Under the pieces are notes generated by a model that saw only the letters and a list, made by a program, of their open reading frames with translations, had not been told where the DNA came from and did no database searches. A stretch of 64,000 nucleotides of DNA from Nematostella vectensis. Its lineage: Eukaryota; Cnidaria; Anthozoa; Actiniaria; Edwardsiidae. Shown here piece after piece: positions 38,669 through 50,874 of the stretch. Location of the stretch: NCBI RefSeq assembly GCF_932526225.1, contig NC_064044.1:1433001-1497000 (forward strand), written 5' to 3'. The position numbers and the translations under genes were made by a program. Positions within the stretch are counted from its first letter, which is position 1, and each line of letters opens with the position of its first letter.

Positions 38669-41600
38669 CACTCGTAAAACAAATTCCCGAATGTAACCTT
38701 GAAGCTTTTCCCAAATGTAACCTCCAGTCCGATGGTGACTTTGCTTGGGATAGTTTACGATACCAATAGTATTAAAAGTAATTTTCATTACAATTCCCTT
38801 CAGTAATGCCACGTTAGTCTTTCGTTGCGGGCACTTGAATACTAACGCAGCGACCCGGGTTCGATTCCCGCTGATAGCCTATTTTTTTTTCTTAATTTTT
38901 TTTTAAATATCGATACTTAATTATACTGTTCTTGGTGTGTCATGACATAAAAAGAAGGTATAGGGACATTTTTATGTACTCTCAGCATCTTTGATGTGCT
39001 CATGCTTTGTTCAGGATCCTGTACATATTTTATGCACACAAGAACTAACTAGATTCCTTGGATAACTTGATTAAGTAAATTCTAACATAGAGCATAGCGC
39101 TCGATAGATTGATATACCCTTTTTTTCGAGTATCCTGATTTATTTTTCCTAATGTTACTTTTTGGAATTTACATTCGGAAAAAAAATTATCGATTGTAAC
39201 CTTTTGGAGGTTACACTCGTAAAACAAATTCCCGAATGTAACCCTGAAGCTTTTCCCGAATGTAACCTCCAGTCCGATGGTGACTTTGCTTGGGATAGTT
39301 TAGGATACCAATAGTATTAAAAGTAATTTTCATTACAATTCCCTTCAGCAATGCCACGTTTGTCTTTCGTTGCGGCCACTTGACTACTAACGCAGCGACC
39401 CGGGTTCGATTCCCGCTGATATCCTATTTTTTTTTCTTTATTTTTTTTTTTAAATATCGATACTTAATTATACTGTTCTTGGTGTGTCATGACATAAAAA
39501 GAAGGTATAGGGACATTTTTATGTACTCTCAGCATCTTTGATGTGCTCATGCTTTGTTCAGGATCCTGCACATATTTTATGCACACAAGAACTAACTAGA
39601 TTCCTTGGATAACTTGATTAAGTAGATTCTAACATAGAGCATAGCGCTCGATAGATTGATATACCTTTTTTTCCGAGTATACTGTTTTATTTTTCCTAAT
39701 GTTACTTTTTGGAATTTACATTTGGAAAACAAATTAACGATTGTAACCTTTTGGAGGTTACACTCGTAAAACAAATTCCCGAATGTAACCCTGAAGCTTT
39801 TCCCGAATGTAACCTCCAGTCCGATGGTGACTTTGCTTGGGATAGTTTACGATACCAATAGAATTAAAAGTAATTTTCATTACAATTCCCTTCAGTAATG
39901 CCACGTTAGTCTTTCGTTGCGGGCACTTGACTACTAACGCAGCGACCCGGGTTCGATTCCCTCTGATAGCCTTTTTTTTTCTTTATTTTTTTTTTAAATA
40001 TTGATACTCAATTATACTGTTCTTGGTGTGTCATGACATAAAAAGAAGGTATAGGGACATTTTTATGTACTCTCAGCATCTTTGATGTGCTCATGCTTTG
40101 TTCAGGATCCTGTACATATTTTATGCACACAAGAACTAACTCGATTCCTTGGATAACTTGATTAAGTAGATTCTAACATAGAGCATAGCGCTCGATAGAT
40201 TGATATACCTTTTTTTCCGAATATACTGTTTTATTTTTCCTAATGTTACTTTTTGGAATTTACATTCGGAAAAAAAATTATCGATTGTAACCTTTTGGAG
40301 GTTACACTCGTAAAACAAATTCCCGAATGTAACCTTGAAACTTTTCCCAAATGTAACCTCCAGTCCGATGGTGACTTTGCTTGGGATAGTTTACGATACC
40401 AATAGTATTAAAAGTAATTTTCATTACAATTCCCTTCAGTAATGCCACGTTAGTCTTTCGTTGCGGGCACTTGAATACTAACGCAGCGACCCGGGTTCGA
40501 TTCCCGCTGAAAGCCTATTTTTTTTCTTTATTTCTTTTTTTAAATATCGATACTTAATTATACTGTTCTTGGTGTGTCATGACATAAAAAGAATGTATAG
40601 GGACATTTTTATGTACTCTCAGCATCTTTGATGTGCTCATGCTTTGTTCAGGATCCTGTACATATTTTATGCACACAAGAACTAACTAGATTCCTTGGAT
40701 AACTTGATTAAGTAAATTCTAACATAGAGCATAGCGCTCGATAGATTGATATACCCTTTTTTTCGAGTATCCTGATTTATTTTTCCTAATGTTACTTTTT
40801 GGAATTTACATTCGGAAAAAAAATTATCGATTGTAACCTTTTGGAGGTTACACTCGTAAAACAAATTCCCGAATGTAACCCTGAAGCTTTTCCCGAATGT
40901 AACCTCCAGTCCGATGGTGACTTTGCTTGGGATAGTTTACGATACCAATAGTATTAAAAGTAATTTTCATTACAATTCCCTTCAGCAATGCCACGTTAGT
41001 CTTTCGTTGCGGGCACTTGACTACTAACGCAGCGACCCGGGTTCGATTCCCGCTGATATCCTATTTTTTTTTCTTTATTTTTTTTTTTAAATATCGATAC
41101 TTAGTTATACTGTTCTTGGTGTGTCATGACATAAAAAGAAGGTATAGGGACATTTTTATGTACTCTCAGCATCTTTGATGTGCTCATGCTTTGTTCAGGA
41201 TCCTGCACATATTTTATGCACACAAGAACTAACTAGATTCCTTGGATAACTTGATTAAGTAGATTCTAACATAGAGCATAGCGCTCGATAGATTGATATA
41301 CCTTTTTTTCCGAGTATACTGTTTTATTTTTCCTAATGTTACTTTTTGGAATTTACATTTGGAAAACAAATTAACGATTGTAACCTTTTGGAGGTTACAC
41401 TCGTAAAACAAATTCCCGAATGTAACCCTGAAGCTTTTCCCGAATGTAACCTCCAGTCCGATGGTGACTTTGCTTGGGATAGTTTACGATACCAATAGTA
41501 TTAAAAGTAATTTTCATTACAATTCCCTTCAGTAATGCCACGTTAGTCTTTCTTTGCTGGCACTTGACTACTAACGCAGCGACCCGGATTCGATTCCCTC

Positions 41601-43579
41601 TGATAGCCTATTTTTTTTTCTTTATTTTTTTTTTAAATATCGATACTCAATTATACTGTTCTTGGTGTGTCATGACATAAAAAGAAGGTATAGGAACATT
41701 TTTATGTACTCTCAGCATCTTTGATGTGCTCATGCTTTGTTCAGGATCCTGTACATATTTTATGCACACAAGAACTAACTCGATTCCTTGGATAACTTGA
41801 TTAAGTAGATTCTGACATAGAGCATAGCGCTCGATAGATTGATATACCTTTTTTTCCGAGTATACTGTTTTATTTTTCCTAATGTTACTTTTTGGAATTT
41901 ACATTCGGAAAAAAAATATCGATTGTAACCTTTTGGAGGTTACACTCGTAAAACAAATTCCCGAATGTAACCTTGAAGCTTTTCCCAAATGTAACCTCCA
42001 GTCCGATGGTGACTTTGCTTGGGATAGTTTACGATACCAATAGTATTAAAAGTAATTTTCATTAAAATTTCCTTAAGTAATGCCACGTTAGTCTTTCGTT
42101 GCGGGCACTTGAATACTAACGCAGCGAACCGTGTTCGATTCCCGCTGATAGCCTATTTTTTTTTCTTAATTTTTTTTTAAATATCGATACTTAATTATAC
42201 TGTTCTTGGTGTGTCATGACATAAAAAGAAGGTATAGGGACATTTTTATGTACTCTCAGCATCTTTGATGTGCTCATGCTTTGTTCAGGATCCTGCACAT
42301 ATTTTATGCACACAAGAACTAACTAGATTCCTTGGATAACTTGATTAAGTAGATTCTAACATAGAGCATAGCGCTCGATAGATTGATATACCTTTTTTTT
42401 CCGAGTATACTGTTTTATTTTTCCTAATCTTACTTTTTGGAATTTACATTCGGAAAAAAAATTATCGATTGTAACCTTTTGGAGGTTACACTCGTAAAAC
42501 AAATTCCCGAATGTAACCCTGAAGCTTTTCCCGAATGTAACCTCCAGTCCGATGGTGACTTTGCTTGGGATAGTTTACGATACCAATAGTATTAAAAGTA
42601 ATTTTCATTACAATTCCCTTCAGCAATGCCACGTTAGTCTTTCGTTGCGGGCACTTGACTACTAACGCAGCGACCCGGGTTCGATTCCCGCTGATATCCT
42701 ATTTTTTTTTTCTTTATTTTTTTTTTAAATATCGATACTTAATTATACTGTTCTTGGTAAGTCATGACATAAAAAGAAGGTATAGGGACATTTTTATGTA
42801 CTCTCAGCATCTTTGATGTGCTCATCCTTTGTTCAGGATCCTGCACATATTTTATGCACACAAGAACTAACTAGATTCCTTGGATAACTTGATTAAGTAG
42901 ATTCTAACATAGAGCATAGCGCTCGATAGATTGATATACCTTTTTTTCCGAGTATACTGTTTTATTTTTCCTAATGTTACTTTTTGGAATTTACATTTGG
43001 AAAACAAATTAACGATTGTAACCTTTTGGAGGTTACACTCGTAAAACAAATTCCCGAATGTAACCCTGAAGCTTTTCCCGAATGTAACCTCCAGTCCGAT
43101 GGTGACTTTGCTTGGGATAGTTTACGATACCAATAGTATTAAAAGTAATTTTCATTACAATTCCCTTCAGTAATGCCACGTTAGTCTTTCGTTGCGGGCA
43201 CTTGACTACTAACGCAGCGACCCGGGTTCGATTCCCTCTGATAGCCTTTTTTTTTTCTTTATTTTTTTTTAAATATTGATACTCAATTATACTGTTCTTG
43301 GTGTGTCATGACATAAAAAGAAGGTATAGGGACATTTTTATGTACTCTCAGCATCTTTGATGTGCTCATGCTTTGTTCAGGATCCTGTACATATTTTATG
43401 CACACAAGAACTAACTCGATTCCTTGGATAACTTGATTAAGTAGATTCTGACATAGAGAATAACGCTCGATAGATTGATATACCTTTTTTTCCGAATATA
43501 CTGTTTTATTTTTCCTAATGTTACTTTTTGGAATTTACATTCGGAAAAAAAATTATCGATTGTAACCTTTTGGAGGTTA
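38669..43579 (-). repeat. Three-monomer higher-order repeat, about three copies (period ~1637 bp)
   Basis: Blocks 38669-40304, 40305-41942 and 41943-43579. The marker TTTGGAAAACAAATTAACG recurs at 1637-1638-bp spacing (near 39721, 41358, 42996). The CGAGTATCCTGATTTATTT and AGTAAATTC markers recur in the first monomer of blocks 1 and 2. Block 3 is more diverged. Further copies of the TTAACG monomer type appear at 46307 and 49037. Confidence 0.82.
38808..38878 (+). ncRNA. tRNA-like element nearest the junction, right side
   Basis: First rightward-facing copy. It carries the right-array variant TTGAATACTAAC, where the first base of the anticodon-like loop is A instead of C. The B box GGTTCGATTCC is intact, and a T run follows the TGATAGCCTA end. 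Confidence 0.6.
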
Positions 43580-44313
43580 CACTCGTAAAACAAATTCCCG
43601 AATGTAACCCTGAAGCTTTTCCCGAATGTAACCTCCAGTCCGATGGTGACTTTGCTTGGGATAGTTTACGATACCAATAGTATTAAAAGTAATTTTCATT
43701 ACAATTCCCTTCAGTAATGCCACGTTAGTCTTTCGTTGCGGGCACTTGAATACTAACGCAGCGACTCAGGTTCGATTCCCGCTGATAGCCTATTTTTTTT
43801 TCTTAATTTTTTTTTAAATAACGATACTTAATTATACTGTTCTTGGTGGGTCATGACATAAAAAGAAGGTATAGGGACATTTTTATGTACTCTCAGCATC
43901 TTTGATGTGCTCATGCTTTGTTCAGGATCCTGCACATATTTTATGCACACAAGAACTAACTAGATTCCTTGGATAACTTGATTAAGTAGATTCTGACATA
44001 GAGCATAGCGCTCGATAGATTGATATACCTTTTTTTCCGAGTATACTGTTTTATTTTTCCTAATGTTACTTTTTGGAATTTACATTCGGAAAAAAAATTA
44101 TCGATTGTAACCTTTTGGAGGTTACACTCGTAAAACAAATTCCCGAATGTAACCCTGACGCTTTTCCCGAATGTAACCTCCAGTCCGGTGGTGACTTTGC
44201 TTGGGATAGTTTACGATACCAATAGTATTAAAAGTAATTTTCATTACAATTCCCTTCAGCAATGCCACGTTAGTCTTTCGTTGCGGGCACTTGACTACTA
44301 ACGCAGCGACCCG

Positions 44314-44324
44314 GGTTCTATTCC
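44314..44324 (+). pseudogene. tRNA-like copy with a broken B box, right array
   Basis: Reads GGTTCTATTCC followed by CTCTGATAG, so both the invariant G of the B box and the T-stem partner are changed. An identical combination is found at 50864-50874, 6550 bp (12 monomers) away, together with the private change TCCGGTGGTG. Confidence 0.6.
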
Positions 44325-45760
44325 CTCTGATAGTCTATTTTTTTTTCTTTATTTTTTTTTTAAATATCGATACTTAATTATACTGTTCTTGGTGTGTCAT
44401 GACATAAAAAGAAGGTATAGGGACATTTTTATGTACTCTCAGCATCTTTGATGTGCTCATGCTTTGTTCAGGATCCTGCCCATATTTTATGCACACAAGA
44501 ACTAACTAGATTGCTTGGATAACTTGATTAAGTAGATTCTAACATAGAGCATAGCGCTCGATAGATTGATATACCTTTTTTTTCCGAGTATACTGTTTTA
44601 TTTTTCCTAATGTTACTTTTTGGAATTTACATTCGGAAAAAAAATTATCGATTGTAACCTTTTGGAGGTTACACTCGTAAAACAAATTCCCGAATGTAAC
44701 CTTGAAGCTTTTCCCAAATGTAACCTCCAGTCCGATGGTGACTTTGCTTGGGATATTTTACGATACCAATAGTATTAAAAGTATTTTTCATTACAATTCC
44801 CTTCAGTAATGCCACGTTAGTCTTTCGTTGCGGGCACTTGAATACTAACGCAGCGACCCGGGTTCGATTCCCGCTGATAGCCTATTTTTTTTTCTTAATT
44901 TTTGTTTCAATATCGATACTTAATTATACTGTTCGTGGTGTGTCATGACATAAAAAGAAGGTATAGGGACATTTTTATGTACTTTCTGCATCTTTGATGT
45001 GCTCATGCTTTGTTCAGGATCCTGTACATATTTTATGCACACAAGAACTAACTAGATTCCTTGGATAACTTGATTAAGTAGATTCTAACATAGAGCATAG
45101 CGATCGATAGATTGATATACCTTTTTTTCCGAGTATACTGTTTTATTTTTCCTAATGTTACTTTTTGGAATTTACATTCGGAAAAAAAATATCGATTGTA
45201 ACCTTTTGGAGGTTACACTCGTAAAACAAATTCCCGAATGTAACCTTGAAGCTTTTCCCAAATGTAACCTCCAGTCCGATGGTGACTTTGCTTGGGATAG
45301 TTTACGATACCAATAGTATTAAAAGTAATTTTCATTACAATTCCCTTCAGTAATGCCACGTTAGTCTTTCGTTGCGGGCACTTGAATACTAACGCAGCGA
45401 CCCGTGTTCGATTCCCGCTGATAGCCTATTTTTTTTTCTTAATTTTTTTTTAAATATCGATACTTAATTATACTGTTCTTGGTGTGTCATGACATAAAAA
45501 GAAGGTATAGGGACATTTTTATGTACTCTCAGCATCTTTGATGTGCTCATGCTTTGTTCAGGATCCTGCACATATTTTATGCACACAAGAACTAACTAGA
45601 TTCCTTGGATAACTTGATTAAGTAGATTCTAACATAGAGCATAGCGCTCGATAGATTGATATACCTTTTTTTCCGAGTATACTGTTTTATTTTTCCTAAT
45701 GTTACTTTTTGGAATTTACATTCGGAAAAAAAATTATCGATTGTAACCTTTTGGAGGTTA

Positions 45761-48700
45761 CACTCGTAAAACAAATTCCCGAATGTAACCCTGAAGCTTT
45801 TCCCGAATGTAACCTCCAGTCCGATGGTGACTTTGCTTGGGATAGTTTACGATACCAATAGTATTAAAAGTAATTTTCATTACAATTCCCTTCAGCAATG
45901 CCACGTTAGTCTTTCGTTGCGGGCACTTGACTACTAACGCAGCGACCCGGGTTCGATTCCCGCTGATATCCTATTTTTTTTTTCTTTATTTTTTTTTTAA
46001 ATATCGATACTTAATTATACTGTTCTTGGTAAGTCATGACATAAAAAGAAGGTATAGGGACATTTTTATGTACTCTCAGCATCTTTGATGTGCTCATCCT
46101 TTGTTCAGGATCCTGCACATATTTTATGCACACAAGAACTAACTAGATTCCTTGGATAACTTGATTAAGTAGATTCTAACATAGAGCATAGCGCTCGATA
46201 GATTGATATACCTTTTTTTCCGAGTATACTGTTTTATTTTTCCTAATGTTACTTTTTGGAATTTACATTTGGAAAACAAATTAACGATTGTAACCTTTTG
46301 GAGGTTACACTCGTAAAACAAATTCCCGAATGTAACCCTGAAGCTTTTCCCGAATGTAACCTCCAGTCCGATGGTGACTTTGCTTGGGATAGTTTACGAT
46401 ACCAATAGTATTAAAAGTAATTTTCATTACAATTCCCTTCAGTAATGCCACGTTAGTCTTTCGTTGCGGGCACTTGAATACTAACGCAGCGACCCGGGTT
46501 CGATTCCCGCTGATAGCATATTTTTTTTTCTTAATTTTTGTTTAAATATCGATACTTAATTATACTGTTCTTGGTGTGTCATGACATAAAAAGAAGGTAT
46601 AGGGACATTTTTATGTACTCTCAGCATCTTTGATGTGCTCATGCTTTGTTCATGATCCTGCACATATTTTATGCACACAAGAACTAACTAGATTCCTTGG
46701 ATAACTTGATTAAGTAGATTCTAACATAGAGCATAGCGCTCGATAGATTGATATACCTTTTTTTCCGAGTATACTGTTTTATTTTTCCTAATGTTACTTT
46801 TTGGAATTTACATTCGGAAAAAAAATTATCGATTGTAACCTTTTGGAGGTTACACTCGTAAAACAAATTCCCGAATGTAACCCTGAAGCTTTTCCCGAAT
46901 GTAACCTCCAGTCCGATGGTGACTATGCTTGGGATAGTTTACGATACCAATAGTATTAAAAGTAATTTTCATTACAATTCCCTTCAGCAATGCCACGTTA
47001 GTCTTTCGTTGCTGGCACTTGACTACTAACGCAGCGAACCGGGTTCGATTCCCGCTGATAGCCTATTTTTTTTCTTTATTTCTTTTTTTAAATATCGATA
47101 CTTAATTATACTGTTCTTGGTGGGTCATGACATAAAAAGAAGGTATAGGGACATTTTTATGTACTCTCAGCATCTTTGATGTGCTCATGCTTTGTTCAGG
47201 ATCCTGTACATATTTTATGCACACAAGAACTAACTAGATTCCTTGGATAACTTGATTAAGTAGATTCTGACATAGAGCATAGCGCTCGATAGATTGATAT
47301 ACCCTTTTTTTCGAGTATCCTGTTTTATTTTTCCTAATGTTACTTTTTGGAATTTACATTCGGAAAAAAAATTATCGATTGTAACCTTTTGGAGGTTACA
47401 CTCGTAAAACAAATTCCCGAATGTAACCCTGAAGCTTTTCCCGAATGTAACCTCCAGTCCGATGGTGACTTTGCTTGGGATAGTTTACGATACCAATAGT
47501 ATTAAAAGTAATTTTCATTACAATTCCCTTCAGCAATGCCACGTTAGTCTTTCGTTGCTGGCACTTGACTACTAACGCAGCGAACCGGGTTCGATTCCCG
47601 CTGATAGCCTATTTTTTTTCTTTATTTCTTTTTTTAAATATCGATACTTAATTATACTGTTCTTGGTGTGTCATGACATAAAAAGAAGGTATAGGGACAT
47701 TTTTATGTACTCTCAGCATCTTTGATGTGCTCATGCTTTGTTCAGGATCCTGTACATATTTTATGCACACAAGAACTAACTAGATTCCTTGGATAACTTG
47801 ATTAAGTAGATTCTGACATAGAGCATAGCGCTCGATAGATTGATATACCCTTTTTTTCGAGTATCCTGTTTTATTTTTCCTAATGTTACTTTTTGGAATT
47901 TACATTCGGAAAAAAAATTATCGATTGTAACCTTTTGGAGGTTACACTCGTAAAACAAATTCCCGAATGTAACCCTGAAGCCTTTCCCGAATGTAACCTC
48001 CAGTCCGATGGTGACTTTGCTTGGGATAGTTTACGATACCAATAGTATTAAAAGTAATTTTCATTACAATTCCCTTCAGCAATGCCACGTTATTCTTTCG
48101 TTGCGGGCACTTGACTACTAACGCAGCGACCCGGGTTCGATTCCCGCTGATAGCCTATTTTTTTTCTTTATTTCTTTTTTTAAATATCGATACTTAATTA
48201 TACTGTTCTTGGTGTGTCATGACATAAAAAGAAGGTATAGGGACATTTTCATGTACTCTCAGCATCTTTGATGTGCTCATGCTTTGTTCAGGAACCTGTA
48301 CATATTTTATGCACACAAGAACTAACTAGATTCCTTGGATAACTTGATTAAGTAGATTCTAACATAGAGCATAGCGCTCGATAGATTGATATACCTTTTT
48401 TTCCGAGTATACTGTTTTATTTTTCCTAATGTTACTTTTTGGAATTTACATTCGGAAAAAAAATTATCGATTGTAACCTTTTGGAGGTTACACTCGTAAA
48501 ACAAATTCCCGAATGTAACCCTGAAGCTTTTCCCGAATGTAACCTCCAGTCCGATGGTGACTTTGCTTGGGATAGTTTACGATACCAATAGTATTAAAAG
48601 TAATTTTCATTACAATTCCCTTCAGCAATGCCACGTTAGTCTTTCGTTGCGGGCACTTGACTACTAACGCAGCGACCCGGGTTCGATTCCCGCTGATATC

Positions 48701-50674
48701 CTATTTTTTTTTTCTTTATTTTTTTTTTAAATATCGATACTTAATTATACTGTTCTTGGTAAGTCATGACATAAAAAGAAGGTATAGGGACATTTTTATG
48801 TACTCTCAGCATCTTTGATGTGCTCATCCTTTGTTCAGGATCCTGCACATATTTTATGCACACAAGAACTAACTAGATTCCTTGGATAACTTGATTAAGT
48901 AGATTCTAACATAGAGCATAGCGCTCGATAGATTGATATACCTTTTTTTCCGAGTATACTGTTTTATTTTTCCTAATGTTACTTTTTGGAATTTACATTT
49001 GGAAAACAAATTAACGATTGTAACCTTTTGGAGGTTACACTCGTAAAACAAATTCCCGAATGTAACCCTGAAGCTTTTCCCGAATGTAACCTCCAGTCCG
49101 ATGGTGACTTTGCTTGGGATAGTTTACGATACCAATAGTATTAAAAGTAATTTTCATTACAATTCCCTTCAGTAATGCCACGTTAGTCTTTCGTTGCGGG
49201 CACTTGAATACTAACGCAGCGACCCGGGTTCGATTCCCGCTGATAGCCTATTTTTTTTTCTTAATTTTTGTTTAAATATCGATACTTAATTATACTGTTC
49301 TTGGTGTGTCATGACATAAAAAGAAGGTATAGGGACATTTTTATGTACTCTCAGCATCTTTGATGTGCTCATGCTTTGTTCATGATCCTGCACATATTTT
49401 ATGCACACAAGAACTAACTAGATTCCTTGGATAACTTGATTAAGTAGATTCTAACATAGAGCATAGCGCTCGATAGATTGATATACCTTTTTTTCCGAGT
49501 ATACTGTTTTATTTTTCCTAATGTTACTTTTTGGAATTTACATTCGGAAAAAAAATTATCGATTGTAACCTTTTGGAGGTTACACTCGTAAAACAAATTC
49601 CCGAATGTAACCCTGAAGCTTTTCCCGAATGTAACCTCCAGTCCGATGGTGACTATGCTTGGGATAGTTTACGATACCAATAGTATTAAAAGTAATTTTC
49701 ATTACAATTCCCTTCAGCAATGCCACGTTAGTCTTTCGTTGCTGGCACTTGACTACTAACGCAGCGAACCGGGTTCGATTCCCGCTGATAGCCTATTTTT
49801 TTTCTTTATTTCTTTTTTTAAATATCGATACTTAATTATACTGTTCTTGGTGGGTCATGACATAAAAAGAAGGTATAGGGACATTTTTATGTACTCTCAG
49901 CATCTTTGATGTGCTCATGCTTTGTTCAGGATCCTGTACATATTTTATGCACACAAGAACTAACTAGATTCCTTGGATAACTTGATTAAGTAGATTCTGA
50001 CATAGAGCATAGCGCTCGATAGATTGATATACCCTTTTTTTCGAGTATCCTGTTTTATTTTTCCTAATGTTACTTTTTGGAATTTACATTCGGAAAAAAA
50101 ATTATCGATTGTAACCTTTTGGAGGTTACACTCGTAAAACAAATTCCCGAATGTAACCCTGAAGCCTTTCCCGAATGTAACCTCCAGTCCGATGGTGACT
50201 TTGCTTGGGATAGTTTACGATACCAATAGTATTAAAAGTAATTTTCATTACAATTCCCTTCAGCAATGCCACGTTATTCTTTCGTTGCGGGCACTTGACT
50301 ACTAACGCAGCGACCCGGGTTCGATTCCCGCTGATAGCCTATTTTTTTTCTTTATTTCTTTTTTTAAATATCGATACTTAATTATACTGTTCTTGGTGTG
50401 TCATGACATAAAAAGAAGGTATAGGGACATTTTCATGTACTCTCAGCATCTTTGATGTGCTCATGCTTTGTTCAGGAACCTGTACATATTTTATGCACAC
50501 AAGAACTAACTAGATTCCTTTGATAACTTGATTAAGTAGATTCTAACATAGAGCATAGCGCTCGATAGATTGATATACCTTTTTTTCCGAGTATACTGTT
50601 TTATTTTTCCTAATGTTACTTTTTGGAATTTACATTCGGAAAAAAAATTATCGATTGTAACCTTTTGGAGGTTA
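45761..50674 (-). repeat. Five- and four-monomer versions of one higher-order repeat
   Basis: 45761-48490 holds five monomers and 48491-50674 four. Markers in order are TTGGTAAGTCATG with CTCATCC (46.03 and 48.76 kb), TTCATGATCCTG (46.65 and 49.38 kb), GACTATGCTTGG with GCTGGCAC (46.92 and 49.65 kb), and GCCTTTCCCG with CATTTTCATG and CAGGAACCTG (47.98-48.29 and 50.17-50.47 kb). The first three recur 2730 bp apart and the last about 2184 bp apart, so one monomer is missing from the second block. The spare monomer (about 47.4-47.9 kb) resembles its neighbour. Confidence 0.82.
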
Positions 50675-50863
50675 CACTCGTAAAACAAATTCCCGAATGT
50701 AACCCTGACGCTTTTCCCGAATGTAACCTCCAGTCCGGTGGTGACTTTGCTTGGGATAGTTTACGATACCAATAGTATTAAAAGTAATTTTCATTACAAT
50801 TCCCTTCAGCAATGCCACGTTAGTCTTTCGTTGCGGGCACTTGACTACTAACGCAGCGACCCG

Positions 50864-50874
50864 GGTTCTATTCC
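50864..50874 (+). pseudogene. tRNA-like copy with a broken B box, duplicate of the one at 44314
   Basis: Same GGTTCTATTCC and CTCTGATAG combination, and the same upstream CTGACGC and CCGGTGG variants, as the monomer at 44125-44671. Confidence 0.6.
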
